From JAPUIN01 sp041580375 (GTDB taxonomy: Bacteria > Acidobacteriota > Polarisedimenticolia > Gp22-AA2), in the NCBI GenBank assembly GCA_041580375.1, contig JBFGDZ010000087.1:1-13973 (forward strand): a stretch of 13,973 bases of DNA, in the 5' to 3' direction. Position 1 is the first letter of the stretch, and each line of letters opens with the position of its first letter. Below the pieces are notes generated by a model that searched no databases, had not been told where the DNA came from, and saw only the letters and a program-made list of their open reading frames with translations. This document shows positions 7,999 to 13,934 of the stretch, piece after piece. Position numbers and translations under genes: made by a program.

Positions 7999-8783
7999 CG
8001 TCGATCTCCTATCTCGCGGGCATCGTCGTGGATCGAGCGACTGCGCAGCCAGCGCACTCCCAGGCAGTCGATGAGTCCACGCCAGGCGCGATCGATCACG
8101 CCGTATTTGGTGCGCCCTCCCGCCCGGGCGTGGTGGTCGACCTCCACCTCGCGGACGCGCATTCCGTGGAAGACGAATAGTGACGGCAGGAACCGGTGCA
8201 TGCCCCGGAACTGCGGCACGCGCCCCAGGGGCTCCCGTCGCATCAGTTTGAGCGAGCAGCCGGTGTCCTGCACGGTGTGACCCGTGATCAGGTTGCGGAC
8301 GCCGTTGCCGATGCGGCTGCTGATCCGCTTGATCGGGCCGTCGATCCGTCTGCGCCGGCGGCCGTAGACGAGATCGACCCCGTCGGCGGCGGCGAACAGG
8401 CGGGGGATCTCCTCGGGGGGATTCTGCAGGTCGGCGTCCAGCGTCACCACCCACTCTCCGCGCGCCGCCCGGAATCCCGCCGCGAGCGCCGCGCTCTGGC
8501 CGCGCCGCTCGCCCATCCGGAAGACGCGCACCCGGCGATCCCCCGTCCGGATCCGCCGCAGCGCGTCCGGGCTGCCGTCGCCGGAACCGTCGTCCACGAA
8601 GACGACCTCGAACGGGCGGCCGAGCCGCTCCAGGACGGGCCGGAGCCTCTCCCACAGCGCCGGCAGGCACGCCTCCTCCTCGTGGACCGGGATGACGACG
8701 GAGACCTCGAGGGGGGCCGGATCGAGGGACGGCGCGCTCCAAGCCGCGCGCGCGTCGCGCGTCTCGCGGAGAGGCACATCCAT
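7995..8783 (-). CDS. GT2 glycosyltransferase, polyprenyl-phosphate sugar synthase-like (DPM1/GtrB/ArnC type)
   Basis: With start 8783 this is a 262-residue cytoplasmic GT-A enzyme that would load a sugar from a nucleotide donor onto polyprenyl phosphate. Motifs: VSVVIPVHEEE (28-37), VDDGSGDGS (63-71), the metal/donor motif LDADLQNPPEEI (115-126), VQDTGCSLKLMRR (171-183), and RAGGRTKYG (220-228), the block typical of dolichol-phosphate-mannose-synthase relatives. No C-terminal membrane helices are present, unlike GtrB or ArnC, so it is DPM1-like in size. The frame is open far upstream (to 9110), but that part is low-complexity. ATG 8783 has GAGG ten bases away and is preferred; ATG 8807 (eight residues longer) lacks a ribosome site but is possible. 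The stop overlaps the LAB_N start in ATGA. Donor sugar unknown. Confidence 0.92.
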   Translation of the reverse strand: MDVPLRETRDARAAWSAPSLDPAPLEVSVVIPVHEEEACLPALWERLRPVLERLGRPFEVVFVDDGSGDGSPDALRRIRTGDRRVRVFRMGERRGQSAALAAGFRAARGEWVVTLDADLQNPPEEIPRLFAAADGVDLVYGRRRRRIDGPIKRISSRIGNGVRNLITGHTVQDTGCSLKLMRREPLGRVPQFRGMHRFLPSLFVFHGMRVREVEVDHHARAGGRTKYGVIDRAWRGLIDCLGVRWLRSRSIHDDAREIGDRR

Positions 8784-8822
8784 GTCGGTGGAGCCTCGAT
8801 CGCCCATTCGAAAAGGTGTCCC

Positions 8823-8842
8823 GCCTCCCGCGGCGGGGAGGC
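8823..8842. repeat. Inverted repeat in the leader of the GT2-LAB_N-GT unit
   Basis: GCCTCCC (8823-8829) and GGGAGGC (8836-8842) form a 7-bp perfect stem with a 6-base loop, 40 bases upstream of the chosen GT2 start. It could be a leader hairpin or operator. The rest of the 190-base gap (8784-8973) shows no gene and no clear promoter. Confidence 0.35.
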
Positions 8843-8948
8843 CGGTCCCATGATACGCGCGCCGGATGAGCGGCGCGACGCCCCGTTCAGGATGCCGGGG
8901 GGAAGGGAGGATAACGCCGCGCGCCTCCCGGGTCAATCGAATGGGGCG

Positions 8949-8969
8949 GCGCCCGGAGTCTCCCGGCGC
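8949..8969 (-). terminator. Possible terminator-like hairpin after the DUF4388 gene
   Basis: Bases 8949-8957 and 8961-8969 pair as a 9-position stem with one mismatch (8954/8964) and a 3-base loop, five bases past the end of the DUF4388 gene on the minus strand. No T-run follows, so any termination would be weak or depend on Rho. Read-through into the glycosyltransferase unit is possible. Confidence 0.35.
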
Positions 8970-8973
8970 GGCT

Positions 8974-9693
8974 TCAGATGCGCTTGACGATGCCCAAAGT
9001 CCTGAGGGCCCAGATGAGCCGGTAGATCTCGTAGTCCTTCTCGCGCGAGCCGTCGCACAGGTCGCCGAGGGTCGTTTTCTTCCCGCAGAGGGCGAGGACC
9101 TCCTGCTCACCGGGCGTGAGATGAAGCTCCGCCACGCCGTCCTCCTGCCCTTCGACCCGCTGGTAGCAGGCGCTCAAATCGCCGACGGCGTCCCAGATCC
9201 GCTCCCAGCTCTCGATCCTGCGCACGCCCTCCAGGATGATCTGCCCCGCGTTGAGCTTGAGGGTGATGACCTCCTCGCTGGGCAGGGAACCCTGCGCGTA
9301 GGAGTAGCGGCCCGTCGTCCAGAGAAAGAGGCTTCCGATGATGTTCCGCACCTGCGTGAGGACTCCCTGCACCAGATCGTGCGGCTTGATCAGCTCCTTC
9401 TCGACCAGGATCGTCCCGACGCGCTTGTCGCCGCGGCTCGTCTCGTCGACGCTCTCGATGAGGTGGCGAATCGAGACGAGCCCTTGGCGGAGGAAGATCT
9501 GGCCCAGCCGGTCGTCGAGCATGTTGGAGGCCGCGAACACGGGCCGCCCCTGCTGGATGTAGACGCTCTTCTCGGCCTTCCCATCCGAGATCGTCAGCAC
9601 TCCGGTGTCCTTCCTCTTCAGGATGGAGTACATCAGCGAGGGAAAGTTGGTGGTCGCCAGATCGCCTTCGTGGACGTGCGACTTGCGCGGCAT
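8974..9693 (-). CDS. DUF4388 (PATAN domain) protein with winged-helix-like C-terminus
   Basis: A 239-residue soluble protein. Residues 9-130 match the DUF4388/PATAN pattern: FPSLMYSILKRKDTGVLTI, then a short sheet ending YIQQGRPVFAASNMLDDRLGQIFLRQGLVS, and a repeat-like region HDLVQGVLTQVRNIIGSLFLWTTGRYSY. The family is common in delta-proteobacteria, Acidobacteria and relatives, often fused to response-regulator or signalling modules; its exact role is unclear. Residues 190-239 (TPGEQEVLALCGKKTTLGDL to LRTLGIV) look like a small winged-helix fold, as in many DUF4388 proteins. There is no receiver domain, signal peptide or membrane helix. ATG 9693 has GAGG four bases away, and a promoter with a perfect TTGACA lies just upstream. 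Function is not assigned; a regulatory or adaptor role is the best guess. Confidence 0.85.
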   Translation of the reverse strand: MPRKSHVHEGDLATTNFPSLMYSILKRKDTGVLTISDGKAEKSVYIQQGRPVFAASNMLDDRLGQIFLRQGLVSIRHLIESVDETSRGDKRVGTILVEKELIKPHDLVQGVLTQVRNIIGSLFLWTTGRYSYAQGSLPSEEVITLKLNAGQIILEGVRRIESWERIWDAVGDLSACYQRVEGQEDGVAELHLTPGEQEVLALCGKKTTLGDLCDGSREKDYEIYRLIWALRTLGIVKRI

Positions 9694-9712
9694 AGGACCT
9701 CAGTTCACCGCA

Positions 9713-9742
9713 AACGTAGGAGCCCGCCCCCCCGTTTGTCAA
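9713..9742 (-). promoter_or_regulatory. Sigma70-like promoter of the DUF4388 gene
   Basis: On the minus strand a perfect -35 TTGACA (9742-9737) is followed after 18 bases by TACGTT (9718-9713), a weak -10 (3/6). The predicted transcript would start near 9706, leaving about 12 bases of leader with the GAGG ribosome site. The -35 is the strongest in the window; the -10 choice is less certain. Confidence 0.5.
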
Positions 9743-9769
9743 CCGGGGCGCCCGTGCGCGTATCCGGCC

Positions 9770-9775
9770 TATAAT
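9770..9775 (+). promoter_or_regulatory. Perfect -10 box for the epimerase gene
   Basis: TATAAT, a 6/6 match, lies in the divergent gap opposite the DUF4388 promoter. The only -35-like hexamer, TTGTCA at 9736-9741, is 28 bases away, too far, so the promoter may need an activator. Transcription would start near 9782, which argues against the ATG at 9774 (inside this box) as the epimerase start. Confidence 0.5.
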
Positions 9776-9833
9776 GCACCCTCACGCCCCCATGACGAGG
9801 GTCCGCCCGGGGAGCGGACCGCGGGAGAGACAG

Positions 9834-10523
9834 TTGGCGCGACGGGGACACGCCAGCGAGCCGGCCGGCCACCTGCCCGAGGGGACGTTCGTGCGCCCTC
9901 TCGAGGGCCATCCCGACGACCGGGGATCCTTCACGGAGATCTTCCGGGCGTGCTGGCCGACGGGGGTCCGGCCCGTACAGTGGAACCTGGTCCGCTCGCG
10001 CCCCGGGGTCCTGCGCGGCGTCCATGTGCACGTGAAGCACGCCGACTACCTCGTCGTGCTCGAGGGTCAGGCGAGCATCGGGCTCAGGGATCTGCGCGAC
10101 GAGTCCGTCACGTCGGGGCGCGCCGCCGTCGTCGAGCTGGACGGCGACGCGCCGGCCGCGATCACGATCCCTCCCGGCGTGGCGCACGGGTTCTACTTTC
10201 ACAGCCGCGCCATCCACATCTACGCCGTGACGGAGTACTGGGATCCGGAGGACGAGCTGGGCTGTCACTGGTCCGACCCGGACCTCGGGATTCCGTGGGA
10301 GGTGAGCCCGCGCGCCCTCTCGCCGCGGGACGCGTCGGCGCCGCCCCTCAGTGTCCTCCTTCGCGATCTGAGGGCCCGGAGAGCGGATCGGGCGCCGGGC
10401 GCCGGAACGACCGGCGCACGATCCATCGGCTCAGCCGGACGGGGGCCGATCGCTCGACCCGTTGATACGTCTCGTCCAGGCGGGCGCATTCCCGCGCGAC
10501 GAACTCCGCCACCTCGTCCCTGA
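9834..10523 (+). CDS. RmlC-like cupin epimerase (dTDP-4-dehydrorhamnose 3,5-epimerase family)
   Basis: A cupin related to RmlC, which epimerises C3 and C5 of dTDP-4-keto-6-deoxyglucose. Residues are numbered from 9834. Family blocks: DDRGSFTEIF (28-37), VLRGVHVHVKHADYLVVLEG (59-78), IPPGVAHGFYF (112-122), EYWDPEDELGCHWSDPDLGIPW (134-155) and LSPRDA (162-167). The usual Lys of the GKLV-like block is Asp71, and HxH plus D71 and H118 resemble a metal cupin, so the substrate may differ. TTG 9834 has GGGAGA six bases away and lies downstream of the -10 box; ATG 9792 and 9774 are in-frame alternatives with no ribosome site, and GTG 9891 (after GAGGGG) would cut into the fold. Homology ends near residue 180; the last 50 residues run antisense over the GT2 gene and look non-functional. 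No other rml gene is nearby. Confidence 0.82.
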   Translation: MARRGHASEPAGHLPEGTFVRPLEGHPDDRGSFTEIFRACWPTGVRPVQWNLVRSRPGVLRGVHVHVKHADYLVVLEGQASIGLRDLRDESVTSGRAAVVELDGDAPAAITIPPGVAHGFYFHSRAIHIYAVTEYWDPEDELGCHWSDPDLGIPWEVSPRALSPRDASAPPLSVLLRDLRARRADRAPGAGTTGARSIGSAGRGPIARPVDTSRPGGRIPARRTPPPRP

Positions 10524-11238
10524 GCATCTGCGGGCCTCCCGGATGCCCGAGCCGGCGGCACCATCGTTCGAGCTCCTCCACGCGCCGGCGGATCGGGACG
10601 CCGCGCCGCTCGGGACCCGGGAAATGGATCGACGTGGGGCGCATTCCGCTCGCGGCGCGCACGCCGGGGATGGAGAGGATTTGCTGCCACATGTAGAGAT
10701 CCGTGTGCGTGCCGGCCGGCGTCGTGCGCCAGCCGTGCGGCAGCGCCCGGTAGAATGCCAGCGTGTGCGCCCCGCAGCTCAGCGGAATGCGATTCCGTCC
10801 GGACAGCATGAGACGGCGGTAGAAGGTCCGCGCGAGATCGATGATCCACACGTCGATCGAGCCGTCCGGGTGGATCCCGGTGGGCAGCGAGTGCGCGAAG
10901 TCGGCGTCCCGTAGCAGGCGGTCCATCGTCTCGACGTGATCCGGCAGAAACAGATCATCGTCGGCCAGGTAGCAGACGATCCGCCCCTGGGCTCCGGCCA
11001 GCGCGGCGTGGCGGTGGAGCTCACCGTGGCGCGGTCCCTTCGGATGGTCGAAGTAGCGGACCCGGGCATCGGTCCGCACGATTCCCTCCATCAGATCGCG
11101 GGTCTCGTCGGGAGCGCCGTCTCCGATCACGAAGACCTCGAGATCCCGGACGGTCTGCGCCAGCGCGCTGCCGACCGAGTAGCGCAGGGTCGGTCCGTGA
11201 TCGTGCGTGGGGATGAGGATCGTCGCCCTCGGGATCAC
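10348..11238 (-). CDS. GT2 family glycosyltransferase (cytoplasmic, GT-A fold)
   Basis: This 296-residue enzyme is a family 2 glycosyltransferase. It opens with ATILIPTHDHGPTLRYSVGS (5-24), has VIGDGAPDETRDLM (37-50) for nucleotide binding, and the DxD-type metal motif LADDDLFLPDHVETM (91-105). The C-terminal half (120-296) has no membrane helix and ends in a basic segment (RRSFRR) that could touch the membrane or nucleic acid. The GTG start at 11238 is defined by the GTGA overlap with the upstream Gfo/Idh stop and by the first strand beginning at residue 5; the frame stays open further upstream only as a shadow of that gene. Its 3' end overlaps the epimerase reading frame by 176 bases. It likely adds a sugar to a surface glycan; donor and acceptor unknown. 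Confidence 0.9.
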   Translation of the reverse strand: MIPRATILIPTHDHGPTLRYSVGSALAQTVRDLEVFVIGDGAPDETRDLMEGIVRTDARVRYFDHPKGPRHGELHRHAALAGAQGRIVCYLADDDLFLPDHVETMDRLLRDADFAHSLPTGIHPDGSIDVWIIDLARTFYRRLMLSGRNRIPLSCGAHTLAFYRALPHGWRTTPAGTHTDLYMWQQILSIPGVRAASGMRPTSIHFPGPERRGVPIRRRVEELERWCRRLGHPGGPQMLRDEVAEFVARECARLDETYQRVERSAPVRLSRWIVRRSFRRPAPDPLSGPSDREGGH

Positions 11239-12167
11239 GAGGGACCACCGTCGAGGCCCGCCAGGGACCGGATCGCACAGATGCAGCGGACGATCCCGAG
11301 ACCCTCTGCGGCGCTGCTCTTCGGCGGCGGCCCGCCGCCGAGATGCTCGACGAAGGCGCCGAGCTCCCGGAGGAGAGGCATGTCCCGGGGGATCGGGCGG
11401 CGCTCGGGCTCGGATTCCTCCACGTCGCGGCCGGGCCGCGCGCGCCGGATCTCCACATGATCGCTGTAGGCGTCGGCGAGGAGCGCCGAGCCGTCCCGGC
11501 CGCGCAGCCGGATCTCGCGCCGGCGTACGGGGGATCGCGTGGAGAGTTCGAGCACGAGCCAGGGATCGCCCGCGCACTGGACGTTCAATCCGACCGGCTC
11601 GCCCGGCGGCCTGTCGGCGACGGCCGCCGTCGGCTCCGGCAGCCGACCCAGGATCTCGAGGGCGATGGAGAGATCGTGCGGCGCGAGCAGCCACAGGGCG
11701 TCCACGTCGCGGTGGTCCTGGCCCCACTGGATCCGCGTGCAGTGCAGCCCGGCGATCGGCCCGATGGTCTCCGAGCGCGCGATCTCCGCCAGCGCCTGAA
11801 CGCCCGGGTGATAACGCCACTTGTGCATCACGAAGACCCGATCGCCGCCCGCCTCGACGATGCGGGCCGCGTCGACGGGATCCGTCGCCAGCGGCTTCTC
11901 GACGAAGATCGGCATCGCGCGTTCGAGCAGCCGGAGCACGGTCGCCGCGTGCTCGTGGGAGGGAACGGCGACCACGGCGCCGTCGATCACGGGGAGTTCC
12001 GCCAGTGACGGGACGATCGAGTCCGCGCCGCCCTCGCGCGCGCGCCGCCGGCTCGCGTCCGAACGCGCCACGACGGTGACGCGGCAGCCGAGGGAGACGA
12101 GATCCCTCAGGATGTGGCGGCCCCACTGGCCGCAGCCGATGAGTCCGATCCGCCTTGACGCCCGCAC
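11235..12167 (-). CDS. Gfo/Idh/MocA family NAD(P)-dependent oxidoreductase
   Basis: A 310-residue sugar-type dehydrogenase. Residues 6-35 form the Rossmann start RIGLIGCGQWGRHILRDL with GxGxxG, and VVARSD ends strand 2 without an acidic residue (Arg35-Ser36), which may favour NADP. IFVEKPLA (87-94) is the family EKP motif, with the catalytic-type Lys91. WLLAPHDLSIALEILG (159-174) supplies the HD pair seen in nucleotide-sugar oxidoreductases such as the WlbA/WbpB group. The start is GTG 12167: nothing nearer the fold is available, there is no ribosome site, and a promoter lies just eight bases upstream, so the message may be leaderless. The stop overlaps the GT2 start in GTGA, making a two-gene unit. 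A role in making or modifying a nucleotide sugar for the glycosyltransferases is inferred; the substrate is unknown. Confidence 0.9.
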   Translation of the reverse strand: MRASRRIGLIGCGQWGRHILRDLVSLGCRVTVVARSDASRRRAREGGADSIVPSLAELPVIDGAVVAVPSHEHAATVLRLLERAMPIFVEKPLATDPVDAARIVEAGGDRVFVMHKWRYHPGVQALAEIARSETIGPIAGLHCTRIQWGQDHRDVDALWLLAPHDLSIALEILGRLPEPTAAVADRPPGEPVGLNVQCAGDPWLVLELSTRSPVRRREIRLRGRDGSALLADAYSDHVEIRRARPGRDVEESEPERRPIPRDMPLLRELGAFVEHLGGGPPPKSSAAEGLGIVRCICAIRSLAGLDGGPS

Positions 12168-12175
12168 GGGTGCGG
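12162..12175. repeat. 14-bp inverted repeat over the Gfo/Idh start codon
   Basis: CCGCAC-GG-GTGCGG spans 12162-12175 and includes the GTG start. The short loop disfavours a hairpin in RNA; as DNA it could be a protein site between the -10 box and the start. It may be chance. Confidence 0.35.
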
Positions 12176-12204
12176 ATTATCGCTCCGTCGGCTGAATCGA
12201 TCAA
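12176..12204 (-). promoter_or_regulatory. Sigma70-like promoter of the Gfo/Idh-GT2 unit
   Basis: On the minus strand TTGATC (12204-12199, 4/6) is separated by exactly 17 bases from GATAAT (12181-12176, 5/6). The expected transcription start, about 12169, falls within two or three bases of the GTG start at 12167. With no ribosome site before that GTG, the arrangement suggests a leaderless mRNA. Confidence 0.55.
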
Positions 12205-12235
12205 CGGAAAAGCGGACCGCGCCGTCAGGGGCCGC

Positions 12236-12256
12236 GCATCATCCAGAGTATGATGC
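12236..12256 (+). promoter_or_regulatory. Inverted repeat overlapping a -10 box upstream of the second GT-C gene
   Basis: GCATCAT (12236-12242), seven bases, then ATGATGC (12250-12256): a perfect 7-bp dyad. Its right arm overlaps TATGAT (12249-12254, 5/6 match to -10), which would start transcription near 12261, giving a leader of about 29 bases. A regulator bound here would block that promoter. No good -35 is seen at 16-18 bases. Typical operator geometry, but unproven. Confidence 0.45.
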
Positions 12257-12289
12257 CGGCCGGGGAGGATCGAGGATGAGGCGCGACCG

Positions 12290-13807
12290 ATGAGGATCCG
12301 CGCGCCGGAGATGCTCGCGCTGCCGGGACTCAAGCTGCTGCTGCACCTGATCACGAGCGGCGGGTACGGCTATTTCCGCGACGAGTTCTACTACATCGCC
12401 TGCAGCGATAGGCTCGCGTTCGGGTACGTCGATCATCCGCCCCTGTCGGTCGCCCTCCTCCGGCTGTCGCGGGACCTGTTCGGGGAATCCCTGCTCGCCC
12501 TCCGCCTGCTCCCGGCCGTCGCCGGGGCCCTCGCGGTCTACCTCGCCGGCCGCATGGCCGCGGACCTCGGAGGAGGCCGCTTCGCCCGGATCCTGGCGAT
12601 GCTGGCGACGATCGCCGCGCCGATCTACCTGGCGCTCAATCACATCTACTCGATGAACGCGTTCGACGTCCTGCTCTGGGCCGCCGCTGCGGCTTTGCTG
12701 GTGCGGCTGCTCCGGGGCGGCCCGCCCCGGCTGTGGATCGTCCTCGGCCTCGTTCTCGGAGCCGGTCTGCTCAACAAGATCAGCGTCCTGTGGCTCGGGT
12801 TCGGCCTCCTCGTGGGGCTTCTGGCCACGTCCCGCCGCCGGTGGCTCCTCACCCGGTGGCCCTGGGTGGCGGGCGGCATCGCCGCGCTGATGTTCGCCCC
12901 CCACGTGATCTGGCAGATCCTGCATGATTGGCCCACGCTCGAATTCATCCACAACGCGACCACGCGGAAGATGGTCGCCGTCGACCCGCTGGATTTCGTG
13001 CTGCAGCAGATCCGGGTCATGAACCCGGTCACGCTCCCGCTCTGGCTCGGGGGGCTGTGGTTCTACTTCTTCGCGCGCGAGGGCCGGCCGTTCCGCCTGC
13101 TCGGCTGGATCTACGTGACGGTCTTCGCCATTCTCCTCGTGAGCACGGCGAGCCGGCCCGGATACCTGTCGCCCGCCTACGTGTGGCTGTTCGCCGCGGG
13201 CGGCCTCGTCTGCGAGAACGCGACGCGCCGGTGGAGGGGGCCGGCGCTCGAGGCGGGCGTCGCCGCCCTGATGCTCCTGGGGGGGGCCGTTCTCGCGCCC
13301 CTCGCGCTCCCTGTGCTCCCGGTCGAAACGTACGTTCGGTACAGCCGGTTCCTGGGCATCGGACCGTCGACCTCGGAGCGGAAGGAGCTTCGCGAGCTGC
13401 CGCAGTTCTACGCCGACATGCATGGCTGGGAGGCGATCGTCGAGCAGGTCGCGCGCGTCCACCGGGGGCTGCCGCCGGAGGAGCGAGAGAAGGCCGCGGT
13501 GTTCACATTCAACTACGGCGAGGCCGGGGCGATCGACTTTTTGGGGAGACGCCATGGCCTGCCGCTCGCCATCAGCGGGCACAACAACTACTGGCATTGG
13601 GGACCGCGGGATCACGACGGATCGATCGTGATCGTCATCGGCGGCAGCCGGGAGCGGCTGCTCGAGCGCTTCGAGAGCGTCGAGCAAGCGGGAGTCACGG
13701 ACTGCGGGTACTGCATGCCGTACGAGGACGATCAAGCGATCTGGATTGGCAGGCACCTGCGCGTCCCCATCGGCGAACTTTGGCCCGATCTCAAGCACTA
13801 CGACTGA
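12290..13807 (+). CDS. ArnT/PMT-like membrane glycosyltransferase (GT39 family), second copy type
   Basis: A 505-residue GT-C enzyme of the inner membrane, expected to use a polyprenyl-phosphate sugar on its outer face. The first loop has GYGYFRDEFYYIACSDRLAF with catalytic-type Asp31-Glu32, then GYVDHPPLSVALL (DHPP at 48-51), the counterpart of EKPP in ArnT-like proteins. HIYSMNAFDVLLW (120-132) is a further GT39 block. About 10 hydrophobic segments run to residue 345; residues 350-505 form a soluble C-terminal domain. ATG 12290 has GATGAGG eight bases upstream. It differs clearly from the ArnT-like protein encoded at 6048-7721 and belongs to the subgroup with DEFYY, common in actinobacteria and acidobacteria. 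Sugar and acceptor unknown. It is divergent from the Gfo/Idh-GT2 unit and may share control with it. Confidence 0.92.
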   Translation: MRIRAPEMLALPGLKLLLHLITSGGYGYFRDEFYYIACSDRLAFGYVDHPPLSVALLRLSRDLFGESLLALRLLPAVAGALAVYLAGRMAADLGGGRFARILAMLATIAAPIYLALNHIYSMNAFDVLLWAAAAALLVRLLRGGPPRLWIVLGLVLGAGLLNKISVLWLGFGLLVGLLATSRRRWLLTRWPWVAGGIAALMFAPHVIWQILHDWPTLEFIHNATTRKMVAVDPLDFVLQQIRVMNPVTLPLWLGGLWFYFFAREGRPFRLLGWIYVTVFAILLVSTASRPGYLSPAYVWLFAAGGLVCENATRRWRGPALEAGVAALMLLGGAVLAPLALPVLPVETYVRYSRFLGIGPSTSERKELRELPQFYADMHGWEAIVEQVARVHRGLPPEEREKAAVFTFNYGEAGAIDFLGRRHGLPLAISGHNNYWHWGPRDHDGSIVIVIGGSRERLLERFESVEQAGVTDCGYCMPYEDDQAIWIGRHLRVPIGELWPDLKHYD

Positions 13808-13826
13808 ACGGCCGCGGATTCCGGCC

Positions 13827-13855
13827 TTGCCGGTCGGGCGGCCTCGTCGTATAGT
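13827..13855 (+). promoter_or_regulatory. Sigma70-like promoter for the gene at the right edge
   Basis: TTGCCG (13827-13832, 4/6) and TATAGT (13850-13855, 5/6) are separated by exactly 17 bases. The start would be near 13862, about 73 bases before the proposed ATG at 13935. The position just after the preceding gene's stop suggests an independent transcription unit begins here. Confidence 0.5.
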
Positions 13856-13934
13856 TCCGCGCGCCCCGCGATCAGCCCGCGCCGCGGGCGTCCGCGCGCG
13901 GCGAGACCCGGGAGCATGAAGGAGTTCGACGCGG

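Noticed and set aside
8905..8929. GGGAGG and CCTCCC arms around a 13-base loop
   Set aside because: Six-base arms with a long loop in GC-rich sequence; not distinguishable from chance.
8784..9110. N-terminal extension of the GT2 frame back to 9110
   Set aside because: It would run over the DUF4388 gene and encodes Ser/Arg-rich low-complexity sequence; the GT-A fold starts just after 8783.
11239..12354. Upstream extension of the second GT2 frame to 12354 (668 codons)
   Set aside because: This part is the shadow of the Gfo/Idh gene; the GTGA overlap at 11235-11238 gives a natural start.
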